From Parvibaculum lavamentivorans DS-1 (GTDB lineage: Bacteria; Pseudomonadota; Alphaproteobacteria; Parvibaculales; Parvibaculaceae): a stretch of 64,000 bases of DNA. The notes under the pieces are model-generated. The model was not told where the DNA came from. It did not search any database and worked only from the letters and a program-made list of their open reading frames with translations. Positions 24,669 through 35,460 of this stretch are shown in pieces; the first letter of the stretch is position 1; each line of letters starts with the position of its first letter. Position numbers and translations under genes: made by a program. The DNA lies in contig NC_009719.1 of assembly GCF_000017565.1 (NCBI RefSeq), forward strand, positions 124,001-188,000. The letters run 5' to 3'.

Positions 24669-25375
24669 AGATTACAAAAGCGATGGTGATGGCCGCCGGG
24701 AAGGGCACGCGCATGCGGCCTCTTACCGACACAATGCCGAAACCGATGGTCCCTTTTGCCGGCAAGCCGCTCATCGATCACGTGCTCGACCGGCTCGAGG
24801 AAGCAGGCATCGAGGAAGCGATCGTCAACGTTCACCATTTCGCCGACATGCTGGAAGCTCACGTCACGAGGCGCAAGTCGCCACGGATCGTGATCTCCGA
24901 CGAACGCGCCCGCCTGCTCGATACCGGCGGCGGCGCGAAGAAGGCGCTATCCCTGCTCGGCGACGAGCCCGTCATCACCTTCAATTCGGACTCGGTCTGG
25001 ACGGAAGGGTTCGGCTCCAATCTCCGGGAGCTCATTGCCGCCTTCGATCCCGGGCGCATGGACGCGTTGCTGATGATCGCGGACGCCGCCCGGACCATCG
25101 GCTATGTCGGCAGGGGTGACTTTACGATGGACCCGTTCGGGGCGCTCGCCCGCCGCGAGCCTTCCACGACGGCGCCTTTCATGTTCGCGGGCGTCCAGAT
25201 CATCAAGCCCGCCCTCTTCGCCGAGGGTCCCGACGGCCCCTTTTCCACCAACCTTATTTGGGACCGCCTGATCGAAAAAGGCACGCTTTTCGGCCATCGC
25301 ATGGGTGGCGTCTGGATGCATGTGGGCGCACCCGACGACCTCGCCGAGGCAGAAGCCTTCCTGCGGGATTTGTGA
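24665..25375 (+). CDS. murU: N-acetylmuramate-1-phosphate uridylyltransferase MurU
   Basis: Nucleotidyltransferase of 236 residues. The signature VMAAGKGTRMRPLTDTMPKP near the start binds the NTP, and the metal-binding Asp lies in ITFNSDSVW. Its ATG overlaps the amgK stop as ATGA, so the two are translationally coupled. It would join MurNAc-1-phosphate and UTP to give UDP-MurNAc for cell-wall recycling. Genes like this are often labelled mannose-1-phosphate guanylyltransferase in databases; the neighbour amgK argues for MurU. Confidence 0.88.
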   Translation: MKITKAMVMAAGKGTRMRPLTDTMPKPMVPFAGKPLIDHVLDRLEEAGIEEAIVNVHHFADMLEAHVTRRKSPRIVISDERARLLDTGGGAKKALSLLGDEPVITFNSDSVWTEGFGSNLRELIAAFDPGRMDALLMIADAARTIGYVGRGDFTMDPFGALARREPSTTAPFMFAGVQIIKPALFAEGPDGPFSTNLIWDRLIEKGTLFGHRMGGVWMHVGAPDDLAEAEAFLRDL

Positions 25376-25400
25376 CGCGCAAGGCGCTACGATAAGCGCC

Positions 25401-28400
25401 ATGCGGGCCGATTCCCTGAACCTCTTCACCATGCCGCCCGGTACGCCGTTTCTCGAACGGCTGGCCGCGACGCTGCTTGACGATCCCTCACTCGGTGGCC
25501 GGTTCAAAGGCAGTCCCGAGCTCGCCGAAATCACGATCCTGCTGCCCACGCGGCGTTCCGTCCGCGCGCTCGGCGAAGCCTTTCTGCGCGCCGGCGCTGG
25601 CGCCCCTCTCCTTCTTCCGTCGATACGCACGCTTGGCGACGTCGATGAGGAAGATCTCATTCTGGATCCGCGAGGTCTCGGACGCGAAGCACTCGAACTG
25701 CCGCCGGCAATGCCGGCGCTCGAGCGTCAGTTACGTCTCGCGCGCATGATTGTTGAGGGCCAGGGCGGCGACGAAACCCGCGCGCTCGCGCTCGCCGCCG
25801 ATCTCGGACATTTCCTCGATATGGTTCTGACCGAAGGCGCCGACCTCACACGCCTCGCGGATCTCGTGCCGCAGGACTTCGCGGATCATTGGCAGATAAC
25901 CATCGACTTCCTGAAAGTGCTGACGGCCCGCTGGCCGGAGGAGCTGGCGCGCCTCGGCCATATGGAACAGGCGGAACGGCGCAATCTCCTGCTGCGTGCG
26001 CAGGCGGAAGCCTGGACAGCCGCGCCGCCGCCGGGCCCTGTTATCGCAGCGGGCTCGACCGGTTCGATCCCCGCCACGGCGGCTCTTCTCGGCGTCGTCG
26101 CCCATCTGCCGATGGGTGCTGTCGTCCTCCCCGCGCTCGATCTCGATCTTGATGAAGAGAGCTGGAACATCATCGGCAAGCCGGGAACCGCCTCCCATCC
26201 GCAATACGGAATGAAAAAACTTCTCGCTCATCTTCGTGCTACTCGCGCCGATGTCGGCATATGGCCAGGCGCCGAACGATCGGCGGCGCTCCGTTCACGA
26301 GGCCGCCTGCTTTCGGAAGCGTTGCGGCCGGCCGAAACCACGGAGCGATGGCTCGGTCGTCTCGGCGCCTTGGACGGGGATGTGAAGGACGGCTTGAAGG
26401 GCCTCGCGTTGATCGAAGCGCCGAGCGAGCGCGATGAAGCTGGCGCCGTCGCGCTTCTGATGCGCGATGTTCTCGAAAGGCCGGGCAAGACCGCTGCTCT
26501 CGTTACGCCAGACCGGAAGCTTGCCCGCCGCGTTGCCATGGAGCTTCGCCGCTGGAAAATCGACGTCAACGATTCCGGAGGCGAACCGCTCGCAAAGACG
26601 GCGCCGGTCGCCTTTCTCCGGCTCGTCGCAAACATGGTGACGGAAGATCTGGCGCCGGTTCCGTTGCTCGCATGCTTGAAGCATCCTCTCGCTGCGGCAG
26701 GCGAAGAGCCGGCGAAGTTCAGGGCGCGCGTCCGGCGGCTGGAAATGCATCTGCTTCGAGGTCCGCGTCCTGCTCCCGGTCTCGACGGCCTCCGCGCGGC
26801 CTGCCGCGCACTGGAAGACAAGCCAGGCGACAGCGGCGAAATTTCCATCTTGCTTGACAAGATTGAGCGCAGCATCGCGCCCTTGCTCAACGCGGCAACG
26901 AAGAAAGGTACAGCAACTTCCATTGTCGAGGCGCATGTGGAAGCCGCTGAACGGCTCGCCGCGAGCGCCACTGAAACGGGGGCAGAGCGTCTCTGGAAAG
27001 GGGAGGCCGGTGAGGCGGCGGCGGATTTCATCAGGGAATTGATGGAAGCCACACCCGCCTTCGGTGACATCGACCCGCGCTTCTACCCGCACTTCTTCGA
27101 TGTGCTGTTGAGCGGTCGCGTTCTTCGCCCGCGATGGGGCAGGCATTCCCGGCTCTTCATATGGGGCCCGCTCGAGGCGCGTCTGCAGCATGCGGACCGC
27201 ATGATCCTCGGCGGGCTCAACGAAGGCACCTGGCCTGCAGAAGCGAATATTGATCCCTGGCTGAACCGGCCCATGCGGGCCACAATGGGGCTCGAACCGC
27301 CTGAACGCCGCATCGGGCTCGCCGCGCATGATTTTGCGGAAGGAGCGTCAGCCGGCGAAGCGTTCCTGACGCGAGCTTTGAAAGTCGAGGGCGCACCGAC
27401 GGTTGCCTCTCGCTGGTGGCTTCGCCTCGCAAGTCTCCTGCAGGGACTGGAACAAGAAGAAGCGGTTTCTGCGCCCCAGTGGTGGCAATGGGCACACAAG
27501 CTGGATGAACCGGCCAAGGTGCTCACGCCGCTCCGTCCCCGTCCGGTGCCGCCACTCGAAGCGCGGCCTCAAAGATTTTCGGTCACAGAGATAGAAACGC
27601 TGATCCGCGATCCCTACGCGATCTATGCGAGGAAAATTCTGGGGCTAAAGGTGCTGGACCCTCTCGACGCGGATATTGCCGCTGCTGAGCGCGGCACGAT
27701 CATCCACGAAGCGCTGGAGAAATTCGTCGAAGCCTATCCCAGGGACCTGCCGGAAAACGCCCTGCAAGAACTGATCAATGTCGGCGAAGAGGCGTTCCGG
27801 CAAGCGATCGGCCGTCCCGGCGTCGCAGCTTTCTGGTGGCCGCGCTTCCTGCGGATTGCAAAATGGATTGTGGACTATGAGCAAGAGGAACGCGCCGGCC
27901 TGCGCCACATACATGCAGAGACGCGCGGTGAAATACTGATCGCCGAACTTGCCCAGCCCGTTGTCCTGAGCGGCAAGGCCGACAGGATCGACGAACGCGA
28001 AGACGGCATGGTCAATATTGTGGATTACAAAACGGGCACCGTTCCGAGCATAAAGCAGGTCGAGATCGGTTTGACGCCGCAGCTTCCCCTTGAGGCGGCG
28101 ATGATGGCGAGAGGCGGTTTCCGGACAAAGGACGGCGCGCCTATCCCGCCGGCGAAAGCGGCAAGTCTGATATATCTGCGGCTCACAGGCGGCGAAACGG
28201 CGGGCGAAGTTCGCGCGATTCCGGATGAGGGCGCGGATCTCGCGGACAATACCTATGCATGGCTCGTCGATCTGTTGCGCCAGTACGAGGCGGAGACGAC
28301 GCCCTATCTCTCCCGCCCGCGGCCGATGTTCTGGGGACGCTATGGCGATTACGACCATCTGGCGCGTGTGAAGGAGTGGTCGGCGGCGGGGGGAGACGGC

Positions 28401-28406
28401 GAATGA
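25401..28406 (+). CDS. addB: AddB subunit of the AddAB helicase-nuclease
   Basis: Protein of 1001 residues from ATG 25401, alphaproteobacterial AddB. With AddA it resects double-strand DNA breaks for RecA-dependent repair. The N-terminal third resembles a degenerate UvrD-type helicase fold. The C-terminal RecB-like nuclease carries RGTIIHEALEKFVE, LSGKADRID and NIVDYKTGTV, with the Asp and Lys of the nuclease site. The helicase Walker A is not clear, as usual for AddB. The start is chosen because upstream codons overlap murU; no strong ribosome site is visible. The stop overlaps the addA start as ATGA. Confidence 0.93.
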   Translation: MRADSLNLFTMPPGTPFLERLAATLLDDPSLGGRFKGSPELAEITILLPTRRSVRALGEAFLRAGAGAPLLLPSIRTLGDVDEEDLILDPRGLGREALELPPAMPALERQLRLARMIVEGQGGDETRALALAADLGHFLDMVLTEGADLTRLADLVPQDFADHWQITIDFLKVLTARWPEELARLGHMEQAERRNLLLRAQAEAWTAAPPPGPVIAAGSTGSIPATAALLGVVAHLPMGAVVLPALDLDLDEESWNIIGKPGTASHPQYGMKKLLAHLRATRADVGIWPGAERSAALRSRGRLLSEALRPAETTERWLGRLGALDGDVKDGLKGLALIEAPSERDEAGAVALLMRDVLERPGKTAALVTPDRKLARRVAMELRRWKIDVNDSGGEPLAKTAPVAFLRLVANMVTEDLAPVPLLACLKHPLAAAGEEPAKFRARVRRLEMHLLRGPRPAPGLDGLRAACRALEDKPGDSGEISILLDKIERSIAPLLNAATKKGTATSIVEAHVEAAERLAASATETGAERLWKGEAGEAAADFIRELMEATPAFGDIDPRFYPHFFDVLLSGRVLRPRWGRHSRLFIWGPLEARLQHADRMILGGLNEGTWPAEANIDPWLNRPMRATMGLEPPERRIGLAAHDFAEGASAGEAFLTRALKVEGAPTVASRWWLRLASLLQGLEQEEAVSAPQWWQWAHKLDEPAKVLTPLRPRPVPPLEARPQRFSVTEIETLIRDPYAIYARKILGLKVLDPLDADIAAAERGTIIHEALEKFVEAYPRDLPENALQELINVGEEAFRQAIGRPGVAAFWWPRFLRIAKWIVDYEQEERAGLRHIHAETRGEILIAELAQPVVLSGKADRIDEREDGMVNIVDYKTGTVPSIKQVEIGLTPQLPLEAAMMARGGFRTKDGAPIPPAKAASLIYLRLTGGETAGEVRAIPDEGADLADNTYAWLVDLLRQYEAETTPYLSRPRPMFWGRYGDYDHLARVKEWSAAGGDGE

Positions 28407-31400
28407 GCTCCCTGACGAAAAAGCCCTCGGAAACGGATGACGCGCAGCGCCGCGCCTCTCACCCGGAAACCTCAGTTTGGGTTTCGGCCAATGCCGGCTC
28501 TGGCAAAACCCACGCGCTGACGACCCGCGTGGCGCGGCTGCTGCTTGCCGGCACCGACCCTCAGCGCATTCTCTGCCTGACTTTCACCAAGGCCGCGGCG
28601 GCTGAAATGTCCGCCCGGCTTTACAAGCGTCTTGGCGAGTGGGCGATGATGTCCGATGAGGCGCTCGCCGAAGAAATCCTTGAGGTCGAGGGCACAGCAC
28701 CTGATACGGCGAAGCTCAGAGGGGCTGGCCAACTTTTCGCCCGCGCCATCGAGACGCCGGGAGGATTGAAAATCCAGACGATCCACGCTTTCTGCGAGAG
28801 ACTTCTCGGACGCTTCCCGCTGGAAGCCGACGTGCCGCCGCAGTTCGAAATTCTCGACGAACGAGCCGCACAGGAATTGATGGACGAGGTGCGTGACGCC
28901 GTCCTTCGTCGCGCAGGCGGTGAAGCGGATACCGCTCTTGGCCAGGCGCTGTCCCATGTCGTTTCGCGGGTGGACGAACTTGCGTTCGGCAAGCTGCTGA
29001 AGGAAGTGACGGATCAGCGCGGCAACTTCGCCAAGATGATGGACCGCTTCGGTGGCCTCGCCGGTATCCACGCGGCAATCCGCATCGCACTCTCTGTTGG
29101 TGCCGATGAAACCACGCCGGGCATACGGGTTGAAATTGCGGCTCTTCCCGAGGCGGCAATGCACAACGCCGCCGAAGTTCTCGCGAGCGGCACCAAGACG
29201 GACGTCAAATGCGCGGAAGCGCTACGCGCATTTCTCGGCGCGCGTGCCAGCCGGGCAGAAAATCTCGACACCTATCTCGGTATCTTTCTGACGAAGGAGA
29301 TGAAGCCGCGCGCACGCCTTGTAACGGCAGCCCTCGCAAAGAAGCATCCGGATGTCGAGCAGGAATTGCTCGCCGAACAGGAACGCATCATCCGCCTTCA
29401 TGCCCGGCTGCGCGCCATTGGCGTCGCCGAGGCGACCGAAGCCATTGTGACGCTTGCCGTCGAAATTCTCGAGACATTCGACAAGGCGAAACATGCGCGC
29501 GCGTTACTCGACTATGATGACCTCATTTCGAAGACCCGTGATCTCCTCACCATGCGCGCCATGGCGCCCTGGGTGCTCTACAAGCTCGATGGCGGCATCG
29601 ATCATATTCTGATTGATGAAGCGCAGGATACGAGCCCCGAACAATGGGACATTATCGCGCGCCTTGCCGATGAGTTTCTGTCCGGCAGCGGCGCGCGTGG
29701 AGTCGTGCGGACGATTTTCGCGGTCGGGGATGAAAAGCAATCCATCTTTTCGTTTCAAGGCGCCGATCCGGCGCGCTTCGACGACATGAAAATCTACTTC
29801 GAGAGGCGCGTTAAAGCATCCGAGCAGAGGTGGGACTATGTGCCGCTTACACGTTCTTTCCGCTCTGTGCCCGAAGTGCTTGCCGCTGTCGACAAGGTGT
29901 TTGAATCGCTGAAGGCCCGCAGCGGCCTCACCGCTTCCGGAAATCTCGACATTCACATCGCCCACCGTGAGCTTGATGCAGGGCTGGTTGAGATTTGGGA
30001 GCTTGAAGAGCCCGATGAGGGTCAGGAAGCGAGCCCTTGGGATGCACCGCTCGACTACATGACCGAAGCGGCGCCTATGGCGAAGCTTGCCGCGCGTATC
30101 GCAGCGACCATCCGCAATTGGCTCGACAGCAAGGAAGTTCTGATTTCAAAGGGCCGCCCGATCCGTGCGGGCGATATTCTGATCCTGGTAAGGCGGCGTA
30201 ACGCATTCGTCGGAGAAATGGTACGGCATCTGAAGGAACTTGGCGTTCCTGTTGCCGGTGCGGATCGCATGGTCCTGACGGAGCAGCTCGCCGTCATGGA
30301 TCTGCTCGCACTGGCCCGCTTCGTTTTGCTGCCGGAAGACGACCTGACTCTGGCAACGGTACTCAAAAGCCCGTTTGCGGGATTCACCGAAGAAGAAGTT
30401 TTCGATCTGGCGTGGAATCGCAAGGGGACTCTCTGGCAGTCTCTCAAGGAAAAGGCAACCAGAAACCCGCGCTACGCTGAGGCGGCAGCTTTTCTTCTGC
30501 GCCTTCTCGAACGCGCCGACTACGAGCCGCCTTACGAGTTCTTTGCGCATGTGCTCGGAGGCGAAGGAGGACGTACGCGTCTTCTCGCCCGGCTTGGTCC
30601 GGAAGCGGCTGATCCCATAGATGAGTTTCTGTCGCTTGCTTTGGAATTCGAACGAAAGCATCCACCGGCTCTCGAAGCTTTTGTGCATTGGCTGGAGCGC
30701 GGCTCTTCCGAAATCAAACGCGACATGGATCAGGGCCGCGACGAAGTTCGCGTCATGACGGTTCACGGCGCGAAAGGTCTGGAAGCTGAAATTGTTTTCA
30801 TGCCGGATACCTGCGCAGCTCCCGGCGGCTCTCATGATCCGGCCTTGCTGTCTCTTCCGGCCCTGGAACAGGATGGCCCGAAGCTCCTCCTCTGGCCTGT
30901 ACGCAAGAAGGACGAAGATGAGGTGAGCGCGGGAGCGCGCGCATTGCACCGTGAAATCCAGGCTGCCGAATACCGGCGCTTGCTCTATGTCGCACTGACC
31001 CGTGCACGCGACCGGCTCTATATATCCGGCTACCGCAATGCTACGCCGCCCTCCTCTGAGTGCTGGTATGAAATGGTGTGCGAAACACTGAAGCCTGCGG
31101 CTCGTGAAATTGTGTTGCCCGACGGGCGCATGGTCTGGCGCATCGAAGGAGAGCAACGGCGGCAAGTTGATAGCAAGGCGCCGTCGGCAGCGGAGGAACC
31201 CTCGGCGCCGCCGGAATGGGCGCATCGTGACGCGCCGTTGGAGCCGACGCCTTCAAGGCCCTTGGCGCCATCCCGTCTGCCGCCGGAAGATTTGGAAGAG
31301 CCTTCGGTGCTGTCGCCCTTGGCCGGCGACAACACGAATCGCTTTCGCCGCGGGAGCCTCATTCATCGTCTGCTTGAAAGTTTGCCCGACATGGAGCCGG

Positions 31401-31873
31401 CCGAAAGGCGGGCGGCCGCGCGGCGTTTTCTGGCGCAACCTGCTCATGGGATCGATGAAGCCGCGCAAAATGAAATCGAAGCCGCCGTCTTCCGCGTTCT
31501 GGACGACGCAACGATTGCCCATGTCTTCGGGAAAGGCAGCCGTGCGGAGGTGCCGGTCGCGGGCACGATAGAATTGGGCGGCCGTCCGCTGCTCATCGCA
31601 GGCCAGATCGACCGCCTTTGCGTGACGGAGGACAGCGTCACGATCATCGATTACAAAACCAACAGGCCGCCGCCGCAAACGCTCGAAGCGGTCGTCCCTG
31701 CCTATATCGGCCAGATGGCTGCTTACCGGGCATTGCTCGCGGCGATTTATCCCGAACGAATGATTCGGTGTGTTTTGCTCTGGACGGACGGACCTGCACT
31801 CATGGAATTACCCGCTGAAATGCTGGAGAAAGCGCTCAGGGCAGCCAAGCCTGTGGCAATCCGGCAGCCTTGA
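28403..31873 (+). CDS. addA: AddA helicase-nuclease
   Basis: Protein of 1156 residues, UvrD-like motor and nuclease of AddAB. Motif I is ANAGSGKTHALTTRVARLL, motif Ia is LTFTKAAAAEM, motif II is ILIDEAQDTSPEQW, motif III is GDEKQSIFSFQGA, motif IV is PLTRSFRS, motif V is VMTVHGAKGLEAEIVF and motif VI is RLLYVALTRARDRLY. The C-terminal nuclease motif is TIIDYKTNRP. All catalytic sites look intact. The ATG at 28403 overlaps the addB stop, so the subunits are made together. It acts at DNA ends in the cytoplasm. Confidence 0.97.
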   Translation: MSSLTKKPSETDDAQRRASHPETSVWVSANAGSGKTHALTTRVARLLLAGTDPQRILCLTFTKAAAAEMSARLYKRLGEWAMMSDEALAEEILEVEGTAPDTAKLRGAGQLFARAIETPGGLKIQTIHAFCERLLGRFPLEADVPPQFEILDERAAQELMDEVRDAVLRRAGGEADTALGQALSHVVSRVDELAFGKLLKEVTDQRGNFAKMMDRFGGLAGIHAAIRIALSVGADETTPGIRVEIAALPEAAMHNAAEVLASGTKTDVKCAEALRAFLGARASRAENLDTYLGIFLTKEMKPRARLVTAALAKKHPDVEQELLAEQERIIRLHARLRAIGVAEATEAIVTLAVEILETFDKAKHARALLDYDDLISKTRDLLTMRAMAPWVLYKLDGGIDHILIDEAQDTSPEQWDIIARLADEFLSGSGARGVVRTIFAVGDEKQSIFSFQGADPARFDDMKIYFERRVKASEQRWDYVPLTRSFRSVPEVLAAVDKVFESLKARSGLTASGNLDIHIAHRELDAGLVEIWELEEPDEGQEASPWDAPLDYMTEAAPMAKLAARIAATIRNWLDSKEVLISKGRPIRAGDILILVRRRNAFVGEMVRHLKELGVPVAGADRMVLTEQLAVMDLLALARFVLLPEDDLTLATVLKSPFAGFTEEEVFDLAWNRKGTLWQSLKEKATRNPRYAEAAAFLLRLLERADYEPPYEFFAHVLGGEGGRTRLLARLGPEAADPIDEFLSLALEFERKHPPALEAFVHWLERGSSEIKRDMDQGRDEVRVMTVHGAKGLEAEIVFMPDTCAAPGGSHDPALLSLPALEQDGPKLLLWPVRKKDEDEVSAGARALHREIQAAEYRRLLYVALTRARDRLYISGYRNATPPSSECWYEMVCETLKPAAREIVLPDGRMVWRIEGEQRRQVDSKAPSAAEEPSAPPEWAHRDAPLEPTPSRPLAPSRLPPEDLEEPSVLSPLAGDNTNRFRRGSLIHRLLESLPDMEPAERRAAARRFLAQPAHGIDEAAQNEIEAAVFRVLDDATIAHVFGKGSRAEVPVAGTIELGGRPLLIAGQIDRLCVTEDSVTIIDYKTNRPPPQTLEAVVPAYIGQMAAYRALLAAIYPERMIRCVLLWTDGPALMELPAEMLEKALRAAKPVAIRQP

Positions 31874-31989
31874 CCTTAAGCAGGGGCGTTCCTAGATTCA
31901 GCTGAACGTGAACTTGTATCCTCGCATTTGCGTCCGCTTGGACGCACCCGCCCCCGGTTCCGGAGATGGCGGCCAGAAAGGAAGAAAAT

Positions 31990-32310
31990 ATGGCGACCAA
32001 CAAAGTGACCGATGCATCGTTTGAAGCCGATGTGCTTGATGCGGCCGGACCTGTTCTGGTCGATTTCTGGGCGGAATGGTGCGGCCCCTGCAAGCAGATC
32101 GGGCCGGCTCTGGAAGAAATCGCGAAAGACTACGGCGGCAAGCTGACGATCGCCAAGATCAACATCGACGAGAATCCAAACGTGCCGACCAAGTACGGCG
32201 TTCGCGGCATTCCGACGCTGATGATTTTCAAGGATGGACAGGTAGCCGCGACGAAAGTCGGCGCCTTGCCGAAGGGCAAGATTGTCGAATGGATCGACAA
32301 CTCGCTCTAA
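31990..32310 (+). CDS. trxA: Thioredoxin 1
   Basis: Thioredoxin of 106 residues with active site [11 protein letters not shown] (Cys-31 and Cys-34), the cis-Pro segment [10 protein letters not shown] and the buried Asp of LVDFW. It is the general cytoplasmic disulfide reductase, kept reduced by thioredoxin reductase. The start is ATG 31990, preceded by AGGAAG; an upstream in-frame ATG at 31966 would add eight residues that do not fit the family. It lies 116 bp after addA, as in many relatives, and has a strong terminator. Confidence 0.97.
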   Translation: MATNKVTDASFEADVLDAAGPVLVDFWAEWCGPCKQIGPALEEIAKDYGGKLTIAKINIDENPNVPTKYGVRGIPTLMIFKDGQVAATKVGALPKGKIVEWIDNSL

Positions 32311-32332
32311 GCGCTACCTTTTGAGAGCAAGT

Positions 32333-32362
32333 AAAAGCCGGCCTGTTCAGGCCGGCTTTTTT
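32333..32362. terminator. Bidirectional terminator between trxA and folC
   Basis: AAAAGCCGGCCTG-tt-CAGGCCGGCTTTTTT is a near-perfect hairpin with an A-run on one side and a T-run on the other. It serves the convergent trxA and folC transcription units. Confidence 0.95.
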
Positions 32363-32364
32363 GT

Positions 32365-33699
32365 TCAGGCGTTTTCCTTGAGAATGTGACCCGCAAGGTA
32401 AAGCGAACCGCAGATGAGCAGGCGCGGCATTGCTCTTCCCGCAGCGACCGCAACTCTTTCAAGGGCCTGGTCGAGATGTGCGGCGGGTGTCGCGTCCAGT
32501 CCCGCTTCCTGCGCAGCCGCGGCAAGCCTGTCGGCGGGTAAGCCCGCGTCAGCGCCCGGGATGGCAATGGTTTCGACATGCGAAACAAGCCCCCGGAACG
32601 GCGCAAAGAAGCCTGCGGCGTCCTTCGTGTCGAGCATTCCGCAAATCAGTATCAACGGCCGGCCTTCGCCCTCCGGTTCGCGCTCTGCAAGGTCCGCCAT
32701 TGCTTCCGCAACCGCACGCCCCGCCGCCGGATTGTGCCCGCCGTCCAGCCACACTTCCGCCTCCGGGGGGAGGTGCGAGAATATCGGCCCGGTCGTGAGT
32801 CGCTGCAGCCGGGCCGGCCATTCCACTTCCCTCATTCCTCTGGCGATCGCCTCGCGCTCAAGCGGAAGCATGCCTGCCTGGCGTAGCGCACATATGGCAA
32901 CGCCCGCATTGTCGATCTGATGCCGTCCGGGGAGGCGCGGCAAGGGCAGGTCGAGGAGTCCAGCCTCATCCTGATAGGTCAGCGCGCCGCCTTCCTCATG
33001 CGCGGTGAAATCCTGCCCATGAATGAAGAGACGTGCGCCCACCCTGTCCGCAGCGGCCTCGATTGCAGCGAAAGCTTCATCGACCTGTGGGCCGATGACA
33101 GCGGCTACGCCGGGTCGAAGAATTCCCGCCTTCTCGGACGCAATCGATCCGATCGTATTGCCAAGGAACGCCTGGTGGTCGAGATCGACCGGGGTGATGA
33201 TGCTGACGGCCGGCTTGGCAACGACATTTGTTGTATCCAGGCGCCCGCCCATGCCGACCTCAAGAATGAGGGCGTCTGCCGAAGCGCGTGAAAATGCAAG
33301 AAGTGCGGCCGCTGTCGTGATCTCGAAAAACGTGATCGGCGCCCCATTGTTTGCACGCTCGCATTCATCGAGGAGTCTCGAAAGGTCTTGCTCCGAAATC
33401 GCGCTGCTTCGGGGGCGGCCGGCAAGCCGAATACGCTCATGAAAGCGGACAAGATGCGGCGAGGTATAGCTGTGAGTAAGGTATCCCCCAGCCTCGAGCG
33501 CGGCGCGAAGATAGGCAGAGACGGAGCCCTTCCCATTGGTCCCGGCTATATGAAACACAGGCGGCAATGCCCGCTCCGGATTGCCGAGAGAATTGAGAAG
33601 CCGCCACGTACGGTCCAGAGAAAGATCGATGAGTTTTGGATGAAGCTTTGTAAGCCTCTCCAGAATGAGATCACTCGATGTGAGGGCTTCGTCGCTCAC
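32365..33699 (-). CDS. folC: Folylpolyglutamate/dihydrofolate synthase
   Basis: Mur-ligase-family enzyme of 444 residues that adds glutamate to dihydropteroate and to folates. The ATP loop is [19 protein letters not shown], with [20 protein letters not shown] and the C-terminal [13 protein letters not shown]. It starts at GTG 33699, overlapping the accD stop (GTGA), so it is coupled to accD. The order trpF-trpB-trpA-accD-folC in one direction is usual in alphaproteobacteria. The gene is the last of its transcript and ends at the shared terminator. Confidence 0.95.
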   Translation of the reverse strand: MSDEALTSSDLILERLTKLHPKLIDLSLDRTWRLLNSLGNPERALPPVFHIAGTNGKGSVSAYLRAALEAGGYLTHSYTSPHLVRFHERIRLAGRPRSSAISEQDLSRLLDECERANNGAPITFFEITTAAALLAFSRASADALILEVGMGGRLDTTNVVAKPAVSIITPVDLDHQAFLGNTIGSIASEKAGILRPGVAAVIGPQVDEAFAAIEAAADRVGARLFIHGQDFTAHEEGGALTYQDEAGLLDLPLPRLPGRHQIDNAGVAICALRQAGMLPLEREAIARGMREVEWPARLQRLTTGPIFSHLPPEAEVWLDGGHNPAAGRAVAEAMADLAEREPEGEGRPLILICGMLDTKDAAGFFAPFRGLVSHVETIAIPGADAGLPADRLAAAAQEAGLDATPAAHLDQALERVAVAAGRAMPRLLICGSLYLAGHILKENA

Positions 33700-34610
33700 G
33701 GTGCCCGCTGAGTGGCCACCGCCATCGGCACGTTAGCGTTTTGCTGCCTCGCGCTGCGCGGACGATGGGTCATCAGACGTATCAGCCGAGCCAGCGTGTC
33801 TTTCAGTTTGTGGCGGTGAACGATCATGTCGACCATGCCGTGATCGAATTGAAACTCGGCTGACTGAAAATCCTCTGGAAGTTTTTCACGGATTGTCTGT
33901 TCAATGACGCGGCGTCCGGAAAAGCCGATCAGTGCTTTCGGCTCGGCGATGTGCACGTCGCCGAGCATGGCGTAGGATGCGAGTACACCGCCGGTTGTGG
34001 GGTCCGTCAAGACGACAATGAAAGGAAGGCCCGCTTCACGCAGAAGCTGCAGAGCGACTGTCGTTCTGGGCATTTGCATCAGCGAGAGAATGCCTTCCTG
34101 CATGCGCGCGCCGCCAGCTGCGGTGAGCAGGATATAGGGAAGTTTTTTCTCGAGAGCCGTTTCAGCGCCCCGGATAATAGCTTCGCCCGCCGCCATTCCA
34201 AGCGAGCCGCCCATGAAGGAGAAATCTTCAACAGCGATTACGGTCTCGACTCCGTCGAGCGGGCCGTGCGCCACGGTCACAGCGTCCTCGCGACCAGTCT
34301 TTGCCCGCGCTTCTTTCAGGCGATCTGGATATTTCTTCTGGTCCCGGAACTTGAGCGGGTCGAGAGCAACCGCATCGATGGAGATCGTCTGGTATTCGTC
34401 ATTGTCGAATAGCGAAGCAAAGCGCTCCTTGGTACCGAGGCGCATATGATGGTCGCAGTTGGGACAGACGCGCATCGCCGCATCAAGATCGCGATGGAAA
34501 ATCATCTCGCCGCAGGACGGACACTTGTGCCAGAGATTGTCGGGAGTCGTCGACTTCTTGGTGAAAACACGCTGTATCTTCGGGCGGACGACGTTGTTGA
34601 TCCAGTTCAT
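33696..34610 (-). CDS. accD: Acetyl-CoA carboxylase carboxyltransferase beta subunit
   Basis: Beta subunit of 304 residues that with AccA transfers CO2 from biotin carrier to acetyl-CoA, the first step of fatty acid synthesis. A four-cysteine zinc ribbon (Cys-30, -33, -49 and -52) is at the N-terminus. The crotonase-like core has [14 protein letters not shown], the oxyanion-forming [10 protein letters not shown]-like [17 protein letters not shown] and [17 protein letters not shown]. The start is ATG 34610. The stop overlaps the folC start, and trpA ends 10 bp upstream. Confidence 0.97.
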   Translation of the reverse strand: MNWINNVVRPKIQRVFTKKSTTPDNLWHKCPSCGEMIFHRDLDAAMRVCPNCDHHMRLGTKERFASLFDNDEYQTISIDAVALDPLKFRDQKKYPDRLKEARAKTGREDAVTVAHGPLDGVETVIAVEDFSFMGGSLGMAAGEAIIRGAETALEKKLPYILLTAAGGARMQEGILSLMQMPRTTVALQLLREAGLPFIVVLTDPTTGGVLASYAMLGDVHIAEPKALIGFSGRRVIEQTIREKLPEDFQSAEFQFDHGMVDMIVHRHKLKDTLARLIRLMTHRPRSARQQNANVPMAVATQRAP

Positions 34611-34620
34611 ACGCTCTTTC

Positions 34621-35460
34621 CTATTCTGCCGTAGCCGCACGCGCGGTGTGAACGCCGTCTGCCAGCGACCGGACAAAACCGAGCACTCGCTCGACGGCCT
34701 CCGGCCTGATCTTGCCGCTGCTGTCGAGTTCGTGAGCGATGGCGTCTACGATTGCTGAACCAACCACCGCTCCGTCGGCTGAACGCGCTATTTCCGCTGC
34801 CTGCTCGGGAGTGCGAATGCCAAAGCCGACCGCGACCGGCAAAGAGGTGTGCCGTTTGATTCGCGCCACGGCTTCCGCCACGTTCCGCGCCTGTGGACTT
34901 GCGGACCCGGTAATGCCGTTGATCGAAACGTAATAGACAAAGCCCGATGTGTTGGCGAGAACGGCGGGCAATCTCTTGTCATCGGTTGTAGGTGTCGCCA
35001 GACGAATGAAATTCAATCCTGCCTTCAACGCAGGTTCGCATAGCTCGTCATCTTCCTCCGGCGGAAGATCGACGACTATCAAGCCATCCACTCCGGCATC
35101 AATGGCCTTCGCAAGAAAGTTTTCGACACCCATGTGATAGATGGGATTGTAATAGCCCATCAGCACGATCGGCGTTTCCGTGTTCTCCTCGCGGAATTTT
35201 TGTACGAGTTCAAGTGTCTTTGTCATGCGCGCACCGCCGCGAAGCGCGCGCTGAGTGGACGCCTGGACGGCAGGGCCATCCGCCATCGGATCGGTGAAGG
35301 GCATGCCCAGTTCGATCACGTCAGCGCCCGCAGCCGGCAGCCCCTTGAGAATCCCGAGCGAGGTTTCAAAGTCCGGATCACCTGCTGTGATGAAGGCGAT
35401 GAAGGCTGCGCGGCCCTCGCCCTTCAATTGCGCGAACCGTTTTTCGAGCCGTGTCGTCAC
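34621..35460 (-). CDS. trpA: Tryptophan synthase alpha subunit
   Basis: Alpha subunit of 279 residues, a TIM barrel that cleaves indole-3-glycerol phosphate to indole. Visible are the catalytic Glu in [16 protein letters not shown] (Asp after PFTDP), and the phosphate-binding [10 protein letters not shown] and [10 protein letters not shown]. The start is GTG 35460, overlapping the trpB stop as GTGA, so the subunits are coupled. Indole passes through a tunnel to TrpB. Confidence 0.97.
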   Translation of the reverse strand: MTTRLEKRFAQLKGEGRAAFIAFITAGDPDFETSLGILKGLPAAGADVIELGMPFTDPMADGPAVQASTQRALRGGARMTKTLELVQKFREENTETPIVLMGYYNPIYHMGVENFLAKAIDAGVDGLIVVDLPPEEDDELCEPALKAGLNFIRLATPTTDDKRLPAVLANTSGFVYYVSINGITGSASPQARNVAEAVARIKRHTSLPVAVGFGIRTPEQAAEIARSADGAVVGSAIVDAIAHELDSSGKIRPEAVERVLGFVRSLADGVHTARAATAE